A stretch of DNA of 64,000 bases from Rhododendron vialii (GCF_030253575.1 NC_080566.1:11541501-11605500); one strand, 5' to 3'; positions 47,039 to 58,901 are shown, numbered from the stretch's first letter. Notes: generated from the letters alone by a model not told the origin. Translations and numbers: made by a program.

Positions 47039-47326
47039 TTTTTCGTTTTTGTACGAAATCCCTTCCCCGCCCCCCGTTCCCTTCTTTCATCCGGTCGCCG
47101 CAACTTCGGCTCATGCCGTCCGGATCTTCCCGGAGAGTTTTCGCAGCGATTTTTCCAGCTTCGAGCCAAAATAGCCCCGTCAGCGGGCACGTTCGGCCGC
47201 AGCCATCCCTCCAACGGGATACGGGGTCCGGCCGGCGAGACGTGGCCAAGAAAGCCAGAGATAGAGCGAGCGGTGCCCGACGGGGCCGAAAAATGGACCA
47301 AAAGAATTGAAAGCGGAGTGCCTATC

Positions 47327-47445
47327 GGGTGCGATCATACCAGCACTAATGCACCGGATCCCATCAGAACTCCGCAGTTAAGCGTGCTTGGGCGAGAGTA
47401 GTACTAGGATGGGTGACCCCCTGGGAAGTCCTCGTGTTGCACCCC
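47327..47445 (+). rRNA. 5S rRNA gene, copy 116
   Basis: Consensus; A spacer before, Bt after. Confidence 0.97.
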
Positions 47446-47709
47446 TTTTTCGTTTTTGTACGAAATCCCTTCCCCGCCCCCCGTTCCCTTCTTTCATCCG
47501 GTCGCCGCAACTTCGGCTCATTCCGTCCGGATCTTCCCGGAGGGTTTTCGCTGCAGCGATTTTTCGAGCTGCGAGCCAAAATAGCCCCCTTCAGCGGGCA
47601 CTCTCGGCCGTAGCCATCCCTCCAACGGGATACGGGGTCCGGCCGGCGAGACGTGGCCAAGAAAGCCAGAGATAGAGCGAGCAGTGCCCGACGGGGCAGA
47701 AAAATGGAC

Positions 47710-47737
47710 TAAAAGAATTGAAAGCGGAGTGCCTATC
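47710..47737 (+). promoter_or_regulatory. Variant upstream promoter, T at -28 (copy 117)
   Basis: C-to-T at -28 turns CCAAAAGAAT into CTAAAAGAAT, closer to the T-rich start of the plant 5S TATA-like element. The same change lies at 50164, 53436, 56301 and 59573, always before a G41A gene. An effect on transcription is inference. Confidence 0.6.
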
Positions 47738-47856
47738 GGGTGCGATCATACCAGCACTAATGCACCGGATCCCATCAAAACTCCGCAGTTAAGCGTGCTT
47801 GGGCGAGAGTAGTACTAGGATGGGTGACCCCCTGGGAAGTCCTCGTGTTGCACCCC
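47738..47856 (+). rRNA. 5S rRNA gene, copy 117, G41A variant
   Basis: Gene position 41 (47778) is A, giving CATCAAAACT for CATCAGAACT in loop C. G41 is conserved across eukaryotic and bacterial 5S rRNA, so a functional cost is likely. The gene also has T at -28 (47710), which makes the upstream element read TAAAAG. Bt spacer before, A after. Leftmost of five such copies. Confidence 0.95.
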
Positions 47857-48144
47857 TTTTTCGTTTTTGTACGAAATCCCTTCCCCGCCCCCCGTTCCCT
47901 TCTTTCATCCGGTCGCCGCAACTTCGGCTCATGCCGTCCGGATCTTCCCGGAGAGTTTTCGCAGCGATTTTTCCAGCTTCGAGCCAAAATAGCCCCGTCA
48001 GCGGGCACGTTCGGCCGCAGCCATCCCTCCAACGGGATACGGGGTCCGGCCGGCGAGACGTGGCCAAGAAAGCCAGAGATAGAGCGAGCGGTGCCCGACG
48101 GGGCCGAAAAATGGACCAAAAGAATTGAAAGCGGAGTGCCTATC

Positions 48145-48263
48145 GGGTGCGATCATACCAGCACTAATGCACCGGATCCCATCAGAACTCCGCAGTTAAG
48201 CGTGCTTGGGCGAGAGTAGTACTAGGATGGGTGACCCCCTGGGAAGTCCTCGTGTTGCACCCC
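48145..48263 (+). rRNA. 5S rRNA gene, copy 118
   Basis: Consensus; A spacer before, Bg after. Confidence 0.97.
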
Positions 48264-48555
48264 TTTTTCGTTTTTGTACGAAATCCCTTCCCCGCCCCCC
48301 GTTCCCTTCTTTCATCCGGTCGCCGCAACTTCGGCTCATTCCGTCCGGATCTTCCCGGAGGGTTTTCGCTGCAGCGATTTTTCGAGCTGCGAGCCAAAAT
48401 AGCCCCCTTCAGCGGGCACTCTCGGCCGTAGCCATCCCTCCAACGGGATACGGGGTCCGGCCGGCGAGACGTGGCCAAGAAAGCCAGAGATAGAGCGAGC
48501 AGTGCCCGACGGGGCAGAAAAATGGACCAAAAGAATTGAAAGCGGAGTGCCTATC

Positions 48556-48674
48556 GGGTGCGATCATACCAGCACTAATGCACCGGATCCCATCAGAACT
48601 CCGCAGTTAAGCGTGCTTGGGCGAGAGTAGTACTAGGATGGGTGACCCCCTGGGAAGTCCTCGTGTTGCACCCC
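48556..48674 (+). rRNA. 5S rRNA gene, copy 119
   Basis: Consensus; Bg spacer before, A after. Confidence 0.97.
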
Positions 48675-48962
48675 TTTTTCGTTTTTGTACGAAATCCCTT
48701 CCCCGCCCCCCGTTCCCTTCTTTCATCCGGTCGCCGCAACTTCGGCTCATGCCGTCCGGATCTTCCCGGAGAGTTTTCGCAGCGATTTTTCCAGCTTCGA
48801 GCCAAAATAGCCCCGTCAGCGGGCACGTTCGGCCGCAGCCATCCCTCCAACGGGATACGGGGTCCGGCCGGCGAGACGTGGCCAAGAAAGCCAGAGATAG
48901 AGCGAGCGGTGCCCGACGGGGCCGAAAAATGGACCAAAAGAATTGAAAGCGGAGTGCCTATC

Positions 48963-49081
48963 GGGTGCGATCATACCAGCACTAATGCACCGGATCCCAT
49001 CAGAACTCCGCAGTTAAGCGTGCTTGGGCGAGAGTAGTACTAGGATGGGTGACCCCCTGGGAAGTCCTCGTGTTGCACCCC
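48963..49081 (+). rRNA. 5S rRNA gene, copy 120
   Basis: Consensus; A spacer before, Bg after. Confidence 0.97.
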
Positions 49082-49373
49082 TTTTTCGTTTTTGTACGAA
49101 ATCCCTTCCCCGCCCCCCGTTCCCTTCTTTCATCCGGTCGCCGCAACTTCGGCTCATTCCGTCCGGATCTTCCCGGAGGGTTTTCGCTGCAGCGATTTTT
49201 CGAGCTGCGAGCCAAAATAGCCCCCTTCAGCGGGCACTCTCGGCCGTAGCCATCCCTCCAACGGGATACGGGGTCCGGCCGGCGAGACGTGGCCAAGAAA
49301 GCCAGAGATAGAGCGAGCAGTGCCCGACGGGGCAGAAAAATGGACCAAAAGAATTGAAAGCGGAGTGCCTATC

Positions 49374-49492
49374 GGGTGCGATCATACCAGCACTAATGCA
49401 CCGGATCCCATCAGAACTCCGCAGTTAAGCGTGCTTGGGCGAGAGTAGTACTAGGATGGGTGACCCCCTGGGAAGTCCTCGTGTTGCACCCC
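49374..49492 (+). rRNA. 5S rRNA gene, copy 121
   Basis: Consensus; Bg spacer before, A after. Confidence 0.97.
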
Positions 49493-49780
49493 TTTTTCGT
49501 TTTTGTACGAAATCCCTTCCCCGCCCCCCGTTCCCTTCTTTCATCCGGTCGCCGCAACTTCGGCTCATGCCGTCCGGATCTTCCCGGAGAGTTTTCGCAG
49601 CGATTTTTCCAGCTTCGAGCCAAAATAGCCCCGTCAGCGGGCACGTTCGGCCGCAGCCATCCCTCCAACGGGATACGGGGTCCGGCCGGCGAGACGTGGC
49701 CAAGAAAGCCAGAGATAGAGCGAGCGGTGCCCGACGGGGCCGAAAAATGGACCAAAAGAATTGAAAGCGGAGTGCCTATC

Positions 49781-49899
49781 GGGTGCGATCATACCAGCAC
49801 TAATGCACCGGATCCCATCAGAACTCCGCAGTTAAGCGTGCTTGGGCGAGAGTAGTACTAGGATGGGTGACCCCCTGGGAAGTCCTCGTGTTGCACCCC
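49781..49899 (+). rRNA. 5S rRNA gene, copy 122
   Basis: Consensus; A spacer before, Bt after. First unit of the left 6,137-bp block. Confidence 0.97.
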
Positions 49900-50191
49900 T
49901 TTTTCGTTTTTGTACGAAATCCCTTCCCCGCCCCCCGTTCCCTTCTTTCATCCGGTCGCCGCAACTTCGGCTCATTCCGTCCGGATCTTCCCGGAGGGTT
50001 TTCGCTGCAGCGATTTTTCGAGCTGCGAGCCAAAATAGCCCCCTTCAGCGGGCACTCTCGGCCGTAGCCATCCCTCCAACGGGATACGGGGTCCGGCCGG
50101 CGAGACGTGGCCAAGAAAGCCAGAGATAGAGCGAGCAGTGCCCGACGGGGCAGAAAAATGGACTAAAAGAATTGAAAGCGGAGTGCCTATC

Positions 50192-50310
50192 GGGTGCGAT
50201 CATACCAGCACTAATGCACCGGATCCCATCAAAACTCCGCAGTTAAGCGTGCTTGGGCGAGAGTAGTACTAGGATGGGTGACCCCCTGGGAAGTCCTCGT
50301 GTTGCACCCC
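50192..50310 (+). rRNA. 5S rRNA gene, copy 123, G41A variant
   Basis: A at gene position 41 (50232) and T at -28 (50164). Bt spacer before, A after. Its counterpart in the right block is copy 138. Confidence 0.95.
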
Positions 50311-50598
50311 TTTTTCGTTTTTGTACGAAATCCCTTCCCCGCCCCCCGTTCCCTTCTTTCATCCGGTCGCCGCAACTTCGGCTCATGCCGTCCGGATCTT
50401 CCCGGAGAGTTTTCGCAGCGATTTTTCCAGCTTCGAGCCAAAATAGCCCCGTCAGCGGGCACGTTCGGCCGCAGCCATCCCTCCAACGGGATACGGGGTC
50501 CGGCCGGCGAGACGTGGCCAAGAAAGCCAGAGATAGAGCGAGCGGTGCCCGACGGGGCCGAAAAATGGACCAAAAGAATTGAAAGCGGAGTGCCTATC

Positions 50599-50717
50599 GG
50601 GTGCGATCATACCAGCACTAATGCACCGGATCCCATCAGAACTCCGCAGTTAAGCGTGCTTGGGCGAGAGTAGTACTAGGATGGGTGACCCCCTGGGAAG
50701 TCCTCGTGTTGCACCCC
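50599..50717 (+). rRNA. 5S rRNA gene, copy 124
   Basis: Consensus; A spacer before, Bg after. Confidence 0.97.
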
Positions 50718-51009
50718 TTTTTCGTTTTTGTACGAAATCCCTTCCCCGCCCCCCGTTCCCTTCTTTCATCCGGTCGCCGCAACTTCGGCTCATTCCGTCC
50801 GGATCTTCCCGGAGGGTTTTCGCTGCAGCGATTTTTCGAGCTGCGAGCCAAAATAGCCCCCTTCAGCGGGCACTCTCGGCCGTAGCCATCCCTCCAACGG
50901 GATACGGGGTCCGGCCGGCGAGACGTGGCCAAGAAAGCCAGAGATAGAGCGAGCAGTGCCCGACGGGGCAGAAAAATGGACCAAAAGAATTGAAAGCGGA
51001 GTGCCTATC

Positions 51010-51128
51010 GGGTGCGATCATACCAGCACTAATGCACCGGATCCCATCAGAACTCCGCAGTTAAGCGTGCTTGGGCGAGAGTAGTACTAGGATGGGTGAC
51101 CCCCTGGGAAGTCCTCGTGTTGCACCCC
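51010..51128 (+). rRNA. 5S rRNA gene, copy 125
   Basis: Consensus; Bg spacer before, A after. Confidence 0.97.
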
Positions 51129-51416
51129 TTTTTCGTTTTTGTACGAAATCCCTTCCCCGCCCCCCGTTCCCTTCTTTCATCCGGTCGCCGCAACTTCGGC
51201 TCATGCCGTCCGGATCTTCCCGGAGAGTTTTCGCAGCGATTTTTCCAGCTTCGAGCCAAAATAGCCCCGTCAGCGGGCACGTTCGGCCGCAGCCATCCCT
51301 CCAACGGGATACGGGGTCCGGCCGGCGAGACGTGGCCAAGAAAGCCAGAGATAGAGCGAGCGGTGCCCGACGGGGCCGAAAAATGGACCAAAAGAATTGA
51401 AAGCGGAGTGCCTATC

Positions 51417-51535
51417 GGGTGCGATCATACCAGCACTAATGCACCGGATCCCATCAGAACTCCGCAGTTAAGCGTGCTTGGGCGAGAGTAGTACTAGGAT
51501 GGGTGACCCCCTGGGAAGTCCTCGTGTTGCACCCC
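51417..51535 (+). rRNA. 5S rRNA gene, copy 126
   Basis: Consensus; A spacer before, Bg after. Confidence 0.97.
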
Positions 51536-51827
51536 TTTTTCGTTTTTGTACGAAATCCCTTCCCCGCCCCCCGTTCCCTTCTTTCATCCGGTCGCCGCAA
51601 CTTCGGCTCATTCCGTCCGGATCTTCCCGGAGGGTTTTCGCTGCAGCGATTTTTCGAGCTGCGAGCCAAAATAGCCCCCTTCAGCGGGCACTCTCGGCCG
51701 TAGCCATCCCTCCAACGGGATACGGGGTCCGGCCGGCGAGACGTGGCCAAGAAAGCCAGAGATAGAGCGAGCAGTGCCCGACGGGGCAGAAAAATGGACC
51801 AAAAGAATTGAAAGCGGAGTGCCTATC

Positions 51828-51946
51828 GGGTGCGATCATACCAGCACTAATGCACCGGATCCCATCAGAACTCCGCAGTTAAGCGTGCTTGGGCGAGAGT
51901 AGTACTAGGATGGGTGACCCCCTGGGAAGTCCTCGTGTTGCACCCC
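51828..51946 (+). rRNA. 5S rRNA gene, copy 127
   Basis: Consensus; Bg spacer before, A after. Confidence 0.97.
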
Positions 51947-52234
51947 TTTTTCGTTTTTGTACGAAATCCCTTCCCCGCCCCCCGTTCCCTTCTTTCATCC
52001 GGTCGCCGCAACTTCGGCTCATGCCGTCCGGATCTTCCCGGAGAGTTTTCGCAGCGATTTTTCCAGCTTCGAGCCAAAATAGCCCCGTCAGCGGGCACGT
52101 TCGGCCGCAGCCATCCCTCCAACGGGATACGGGGTCCGGCCGGCGAGACGTGGCCAAGAAAGCCAGAGATAGAGCGAGCGGTGCCCGACGGGGCCGAAAA
52201 ATGGACCAAAAGAATTGAAAGCGGAGTGCCTATC

Positions 52235-52353
52235 GGGTGCGATCATACCAGCACTAATGCACCGGATCCCATCAGAACTCCGCAGTTAAGCGTGCTTGGG
52301 CGAGAGTAGTACTAGGATGGGTGACCCCCTGGGAAGTCCTCGTGTTGCACCCC
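52235..52353 (+). rRNA. 5S rRNA gene, copy 128
   Basis: Consensus; A spacer before, Bg after. Confidence 0.97.
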
Positions 52354-52645
52354 TTTTTCGTTTTTGTACGAAATCCCTTCCCCGCCCCCCGTTCCCTTCT
52401 TTCATCCGGTCGCCGCAACTTCGGCTCATTCCGTCCGGATCTTCCCGGAGGGTTTTCGCTGCAGCGATTTTTCGAGCTGCGAGCCAAAATAGCCCCCTTC
52501 AGCGGGCACTCTCGGCCGTAGCCATCCCTCCAACGGGATACGGGGTCCGGCCGGCGAGACGTGGCCAAGAAAGCCAGAGATAGAGCGAGCAGTGCCCGAC
52601 GGGGCAGAAAAATGGACCAAAAGAATTGAAAGCGGAGTGCCTATC

Positions 52646-52764
52646 GGGTGCGATCATACCAGCACTAATGCACCGGATCCCATCAGAACTCCGCAGTTAA
52701 GCGTGCTTGGGCGAGAGTAGTACTAGGATGGGTGACCCCCTGGGAAGTCCTCGTGTTGCACCCC
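52646..52764 (+). rRNA. 5S rRNA gene, copy 129
   Basis: Consensus; Bg spacer before, A after. Confidence 0.97.
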
Positions 52765-53052
52765 TTTTTCGTTTTTGTACGAAATCCCTTCCCCGCCCCC
52801 CGTTCCCTTCTTTCATCCGGTCGCCGCAACTTCGGCTCATGCCGTCCGGATCTTCCCGGAGAGTTTTCGCAGCGATTTTTCCAGCTTCGAGCCAAAATAG
52901 CCCCGTCAGCGGGCACGTTCGGCCGCAGCCATCCCTCCAACGGGATACGGGGTCCGGCCGGCGAGACGTGGCCAAGAAAGCCAGAGATAGAGCGAGCGGT
53001 GCCCGACGGGGCCGAAAAATGGACCAAAAGAATTGAAAGCGGAGTGCCTATC

Positions 53053-53171
53053 GGGTGCGATCATACCAGCACTAATGCACCGGATCCCATCAGAACTCCG
53101 CAGTTAAGCGTGCTTGGGCGAGAGTAGTACTAGGATGGGTGACCCCCTGGGAAGTCCTCGTGTTGCACCCC
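53053..53171 (+). rRNA. 5S rRNA gene, copy 130
   Basis: Consensus; A spacer before, Bt after. Confidence 0.97.
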
Positions 53172-53463
53172 TTTTTCGTTTTTGTACGAAATCCCTTCCC
53201 CGCCCCCCGTTCCCTTCTTTCATCCGGTCGCCGCAACTTCGGCTCATTCCGTCCGGATCTTCCCGGAGGGTTTTCGCTGCAGCGATTTTTCGAGCTGCGA
53301 GCCAAAATAGCCCCCTTCAGCGGGCACTCTCGGCCGTAGCCATCCCTCCAACGGGATACGGGGTCCGGCCGGCGAGACGTGGCCAAGAAAGCCAGAGATA
53401 GAGCGAGCAGTGCCCGACGGGGCAGAAAAATGGACTAAAAGAATTGAAAGCGGAGTGCCTATC

Positions 53464-53582
53464 GGGTGCGATCATACCAGCACTAATGCACCGGATCCCA
53501 TCAAAACTCCGCAGTTAAGCGTGCTTGGGCGAGAGTAGTACTAGGATGGGTGACCCCCTGGGAAGTCCTCGTGTTGCACCCC
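53464..53582 (+). rRNA. 5S rRNA gene, copy 131, G41A variant
   Basis: A at gene position 41 (53504) and T at -28 (53436). Bt spacer before, A after. Its counterpart in the right block is copy 146. Confidence 0.95.
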
Positions 53583-53870
53583 TTTTTCGTTTTTGTACGA
53601 AATCCCTTCCCCGCCCCCCGTTCCCTTCTTTCATCCGGTCGCCGCAACTTCGGCTCATGCCGTCCGGATCTTCCCGGAGAGTTTTCGCAGCGATTTTTCC
53701 AGCTTCGAGCCAAAATAGCCCCGTCAGCGGGCACGTTCGGCCGCAGCCATCCCTCCAACGGGATACGGGGTCCGGCCGGCGAGACGTGGCCAAGAAAGCC
53801 AGAGATAGAGCGAGCGGTGCCCGACGGGGCCGAAAAATGGACCAAAAGAATTGAAAGCGGAGTGCCTATC

Positions 53871-53989
53871 GGGTGCGATCATACCAGCACTAATGCACCG
53901 GATCCCATCAGAACTCCGCAGTTAAGCGTGCTTGGGCGAGAGTAGTACTAGGATGGGTGACCCCCTGGGAAGTCCTCGTGTTGCACCCC
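53871..53989 (+). rRNA. 5S rRNA gene, copy 132
   Basis: Consensus; A spacer before, Bg after. Confidence 0.97.
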
Positions 53990-54281
53990 TTTTTCGTTTT
54001 TGTACGAAATCCCTTCCCCGCCCCCCGTTCCCTTCTTTCATCCGGTCGCCGCAACTTCGGCTCATTCCGTCCGGATCTTCCCGGAGGGTTTTCGCTGCAG
54101 CGATTTTTCGAGCTGCGAGCCAAAATAGCCCCCTTCAGCGGGCACTCTCGGCCGTAGCCATCCCTCCAACGGGATACGGGGTCCGGCCGGCGAGACGTGG
54201 CCAAGAAAGCCAGAGATAGAGCGAGCAGTGCCCGACGGGGCAGAAAAATGGACCAAAAGAATTGAAAGCGGAGTGCCTATC

Positions 54282-54400
54282 GGGTGCGATCATACCAGCA
54301 CTAATGCACCGGATCCCATCAGAACTCCGCAGTTAAGCGTGCTTGGGCGAGAGTAGTACTAGGATGGGTGACCCCCTGGGAAGTCCTCGTGTTGCACCCC
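54282..54400 (+). rRNA. 5S rRNA gene, copy 133
   Basis: Consensus; Bg spacer before, A after. Confidence 0.97.
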
Positions 54401-54688
54401 TTTTTCGTTTTTGTACGAAATCCCTTCCCCGCCCCCCGTTCCCTTCTTTCATCCGGTCGCCGCAACTTCGGCTCATGCCGTCCGGATCTTCCCGGAGAGT
54501 TTTCGCAGCGATTTTTCCAGCTTCGAGCCAAAATAGCCCCGTCAGCGGGCACGTTCGGCCGCAGCCATCCCTCCAACGGGATACGGGGTCCGGCCGGCGA
54601 GACGTGGCCAAGAAAGCCAGAGATAGAGCGAGCGGTGCCCGACGGGGCCGAAAAATGGACCAAAAGAATTGAAAGCGGAGTGCCTATC

Positions 54689-54807
54689 GGGTGCGATCAT
54701 ACCAGCACTAATGCACCGGATCCCATCAGAACTCCGCAGTTAAGCGTGCTTGGGCGAGAGTAGTACTAGGATGGGTGACCCCCTGGGAAGTCCTCGTGTT
54801 GCACCCC
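54689..54807 (+). rRNA. 5S rRNA gene, copy 134
   Basis: Consensus; A spacer before, Bg after. Confidence 0.97.
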
Positions 54808-55099
54808 TTTTTCGTTTTTGTACGAAATCCCTTCCCCGCCCCCCGTTCCCTTCTTTCATCCGGTCGCCGCAACTTCGGCTCATTCCGTCCGGATCTTCCC
54901 GGAGGGTTTTCGCTGCAGCGATTTTTCGAGCTGCGAGCCAAAATAGCCCCCTTCAGCGGGCACTCTCGGCCGTAGCCATCCCTCCAACGGGATACGGGGT
55001 CCGGCCGGCGAGACGTGGCCAAGAAAGCCAGAGATAGAGCGAGCAGTGCCCGACGGGGCAGAAAAATGGACCAAAAGAATTGAAAGCGGAGTGCCTATC

Positions 55100-55218
55100 G
55101 GGTGCGATCATACCAGCACTAATGCACCGGATCCCATCAGAACTCCGCAGTTAAGCGTGCTTGGGCGAGAGTAGTACTAGGATGGGTGACCCCCTGGGAA
55201 GTCCTCGTGTTGCACCCC
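55100..55218 (+). rRNA. 5S rRNA gene, copy 135
   Basis: Consensus; Bg spacer before, A after. Confidence 0.97.
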
Positions 55219-55506
55219 TTTTTCGTTTTTGTACGAAATCCCTTCCCCGCCCCCCGTTCCCTTCTTTCATCCGGTCGCCGCAACTTCGGCTCATGCCGTC
55301 CGGATCTTCCCGGAGAGTTTTCGCAGCGATTTTTCCAGCTTCGAGCCAAAATAGCCCCGTCAGCGGGCACGTTCGGCCGCAGCCATCCCTCCAACGGGAT
55401 ACGGGGTCCGGCCGGCGAGACGTGGCCAAGAAAGCCAGAGATAGAGCGAGCGGTGCCCGACGGGGCCGAAAAATGGACCAAAAGAATTGAAAGCGGAGTG
55501 CCTATC

Positions 55507-55625
55507 GGGTGCGATCATACCAGCACTAATGCACCGGATCCCATCAGAACTCCGCAGTTAAGCGTGCTTGGGCGAGAGTAGTACTAGGATGGGTGACCCC
55601 CTGGGAAGTCCTCGTGTTGCACCCC
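55507..55625 (+). rRNA. 5S rRNA gene, copy 136
   Basis: The gene is consensus. A spacer before; the B spacer after it (GAGAG type) has A for G at 55632, between the two terminator T runs. Last unit of the left 6,137-bp block. Confidence 0.97.
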
Positions 55626-55637
55626 TTTTTCATTTTT
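55626..55637 (+). terminator. Pol III terminator variant T5-CA-T5 (copy 136)
   Basis: G-to-A at 55632. Both T5 runs are intact, so termination should be unaffected. The change is a CpG to CpA transition. Confidence 0.85.
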
Positions 55638-55917
55638 GTACGAAATCCCTTCCCCGCCCCCCGTTCCCTTCTTTCATCCGGTCGCCGCAACTTCGGCTCA
55701 TTCCGTCCGGATCTTCCCGGAGAGTTTTCGCTGCAGCGATTTTTCGAGCTGCGAGCCAAAATAGCCCCCTTCAGCGGGCACTCTCGGCCGTAGCCATCCC
55801 TCCAACGGGATACGGGGTCCGGCCGGCGAGACGTGGCCAAGAAAGCCAGAGATAGAGCGAGCAGTGCCCGACGGGGCAGAAAAATGGACCAAAAGAATTG
55901 AAAGCGGAGTGCCTATC

Positions 55918-56036
55918 GGGTGCGATCATACCAGCACTAATGCACCGGATCCCATCAGAACTCCGCAGTTAAGCGTGCTTGGGCGAGAGTAGTACTAGGA
56001 TGGGTGACCCCCTGGGAAGTCCTCGTGTTGCACCCC
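55918..56036 (+). rRNA. 5S rRNA gene, copy 137
   Basis: Consensus; B spacer before, Bt after (B-B junction). First unit of the right 6,137-bp block. Confidence 0.97.
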
Positions 56037-56328
56037 TTTTTCGTTTTTGTACGAAATCCCTTCCCCGCCCCCCGTTCCCTTCTTTCATCCGGTCGCCGCA
56101 ACTTCGGCTCATTCCGTCCGGATCTTCCCGGAGGGTTTTCGCTGCAGCGATTTTTCGAGCTGCGAGCCAAAATAGCCCCCTTCAGCGGGCACTCTCGGCC
56201 GTAGCCATCCCTCCAACGGGATACGGGGTCCGGCCGGCGAGACGTGGCCAAGAAAGCCAGAGATAGAGCGAGCAGTGCCCGACGGGGCAGAAAAATGGAC
56301 TAAAAGAATTGAAAGCGGAGTGCCTATC

Positions 56329-56447
56329 GGGTGCGATCATACCAGCACTAATGCACCGGATCCCATCAAAACTCCGCAGTTAAGCGTGCTTGGGCGAGAG
56401 TAGTACTAGGATGGGTGACCCCCTGGGAAGTCCTCGTGTTGCACCCC
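56329..56447 (+). rRNA. 5S rRNA gene, copy 138, G41A variant
   Basis: A at gene position 41 (56369) and T at -28 (56301). Bt spacer before, A after. Confidence 0.95.
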
Positions 56448-56735
56448 TTTTTCGTTTTTGTACGAAATCCCTTCCCCGCCCCCCGTTCCCTTCTTTCATC
56501 CGGTCGCCGCAACTTCGGCTCATGCCGTCCGGATCTTCCCGGAGAGTTTTCGCAGCGATTTTTCCAGCTTCGAGCCAAAATAGCCCCGTCAGCGGGCACG
56601 TTCGGCCGCAGCCATCCCTCCAACGGGATACGGGGTCCGGCCGGCGAGACGTGGCCAAGAAAGCCAGAGATAGAGCGAGCGGTGCCCGACGGGGCCGAAA
56701 AATGGACCAAAAGAATTGAAAGCGGAGTGCCTATC

Positions 56736-56854
56736 GGGTGCGATCATACCAGCACTAATGCACCGGATCCCATCAGAACTCCGCAGTTAAGCGTGCTTGG
56801 GCGAGAGTAGTACTAGGATGGGTGACCCCCTGGGAAGTCCTCGTGTTGCACCCC
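56736..56854 (+). rRNA. 5S rRNA gene, copy 139
   Basis: Consensus; A spacer before, Bg after. Confidence 0.97.
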
Positions 56855-57146
56855 TTTTTCGTTTTTGTACGAAATCCCTTCCCCGCCCCCCGTTCCCTTC
56901 TTTCATCCGGTCGCCGCAACTTCGGCTCATTCCGTCCGGATCTTCCCGGAGGGTTTTCGCTGCAGCGATTTTTCGAGCTGCGAGCCAAAATAGCCCCCTT
57001 CAGCGGGCACTCTCGGCCGTAGCCATCCCTCCAACGGGATACGGGGTCCGGCCGGCGAGACGTGGCCAAGAAAGCCAGAGATAGAGCGAGCAGTGCCCGA
57101 CGGGGCAGAAAAATGGACCAAAAGAATTGAAAGCGGAGTGCCTATC

Positions 57147-57265
57147 GGGTGCGATCATACCAGCACTAATGCACCGGATCCCATCAGAACTCCGCAGTTA
57201 AGCGTGCTTGGGCGAGAGTAGTACTAGGATGGGTGACCCCCTGGGAAGTCCTCGTGTTGCACCCC
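57147..57265 (+). rRNA. 5S rRNA gene, copy 140
   Basis: Consensus; Bg spacer before, A after. Confidence 0.97.
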
Positions 57266-57553
57266 TTTTTCGTTTTTGTACGAAATCCCTTCCCCGCCCC
57301 CCGTTCCCTTCTTTCATCCGGTCGCCGCAACTTCGGCTCATGCCGTCCGGATCTTCCCGGAGAGTTTTCGCAGCGATTTTTCCAGCTTCGAGCCAAAATA
57401 GCCCCGTCAGCGGGCACGTTCGGCCGCAGCCATCCCTCCAACGGGATACGGGGTCCGGCCGGCGAGACGTGGCCAAGAAAGCCAGAGATAGAGCGAGCGG
57501 TGCCCGACGGGGCCGAAAAATGGACCAAAAGAATTGAAAGCGGAGTGCCTATC

Positions 57554-57672
57554 GGGTGCGATCATACCAGCACTAATGCACCGGATCCCATCAGAACTCC
57601 GCAGTTAAGCGTGCTTGGGCGAGAGTAGTACTAGGATGGGTGACCCCCTGGGAAGTCCTCGTGTTGCACCCC
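57554..57672 (+). rRNA. 5S rRNA gene, copy 141
   Basis: Consensus; A spacer before, Bg after. Confidence 0.97.
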
Positions 57673-57964
57673 TTTTTCGTTTTTGTACGAAATCCCTTCC
57701 CCGCCCCCCGTTCCCTTCTTTCATCCGGTCGCCGCAACTTCGGCTCATTCCGTCCGGATCTTCCCGGAGGGTTTTCGCTGCAGCGATTTTTCGAGCTGCG
57801 AGCCAAAATAGCCCCCTTCAGCGGGCACTCTCGGCCGTAGCCATCCCTCCAACGGGATACGGGGTCCGGCCGGCGAGACGTGGCCAAGAAAGCCAGAGAT
57901 AGAGCGAGCAGTGCCCGACGGGGCAGAAAAATGGACCAAAAGAATTGAAAGCGGAGTGCCTATC

Positions 57965-58083
57965 GGGTGCGATCATACCAGCACTAATGCACCGGATCCC
58001 ATCAGAACTCCGCAGTTAAGCGTGCTTGGGCGAGAGTAGTACTAGGATGGGTGACCCCCTGGGAAGTCCTCGTGTTGCACCCC
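57965..58083 (+). rRNA. 5S rRNA gene, copy 142
   Basis: Consensus; Bg spacer before, A after. Confidence 0.97.
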
Positions 58084-58371
58084 TTTTTCGTTTTTGTACG
58101 AAATCCCTTCCCCGCCCCCCGTTCCCTTCTTTCATCCGGTCGCCGCAACTTCGGCTCATGCCGTCCGGATCTTCCCGGAGAGTTTTCGCAGCGATTTTTC
58201 CAGCTTCGAGCCAAAATAGCCCCGTCAGCGGGCACGTTCGGCCGCAGCCATCCCTCCAACGGGATACGGGGTCCGGCCGGCGAGACGTGGCCAAGAAAGC
58301 CAGAGATAGAGCGAGCGGTGCCCGACGGGGCCGAAAAATGGACCAAAAGAATTGAAAGCGGAGTGCCTATC

Positions 58372-58490
58372 GGGTGCGATCATACCAGCACTAATGCACC
58401 GGATCCCATCAGAACTCCGCAGTTAAGCGTGCTTGGGCGAGAGTAGTACTAGGATGGGTGACCCCCTGGGAAGTCCTCGTGTTGCACCCC
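58372..58490 (+). rRNA. 5S rRNA gene, copy 143
   Basis: Consensus; A spacer before, Bg after. Confidence 0.97.
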
Positions 58491-58782
58491 TTTTTCGTTT
58501 TTGTACGAAATCCCTTCCCCGCCCCCCGTTCCCTTCTTTCATCCGGTCGCCGCAACTTCGGCTCATTCCGTCCGGATCTTCCCGGAGGGTTTTCGCTGCA
58601 GCGATTTTTCGAGCTGCGAGCCAAAATAGCCCCCTTCAGCGGGCACTCTCGGCCGTAGCCATCCCTCCAACGGGATACGGGGTCCGGCCGGCGAGACGTG
58701 GCCAAGAAAGCCAGAGATAGAGCGAGCAGTGCCCGACGGGGCAGAAAAATGGACCAAAAGAATTGAAAGCGGAGTGCCTATC

Positions 58783-58901
58783 GGGTGCGATCATACCAGC
58801 ACTAATGCACCGGATCCCATCAGAACTCCGCAGTTAAGCGTGCTTGGGCGAGAGTAGTACTAGGATGGGTGACCCCCTGGGAAGTCCTCGTGTTGCACCC
58901 C
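58783..58901 (+). rRNA. 5S rRNA gene, copy 144
   Basis: Consensus; Bg spacer before, A after. Confidence 0.97.

Larger units (their letters stand above)
49781..55917 (+). repeat. 6,137-bp segmental duplication, left copy (15 units)
   Basis: Copies 122-136. Unit order and all rare marks match copies 137-151 at an offset of 6,137 bp: the T at -28 and G41A of copies 123 and 131, and the CATTTTT terminator of copy 136. The match stops at the flanks, because copy 121 is A where copy 136 is B. Confidence 0.88.
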
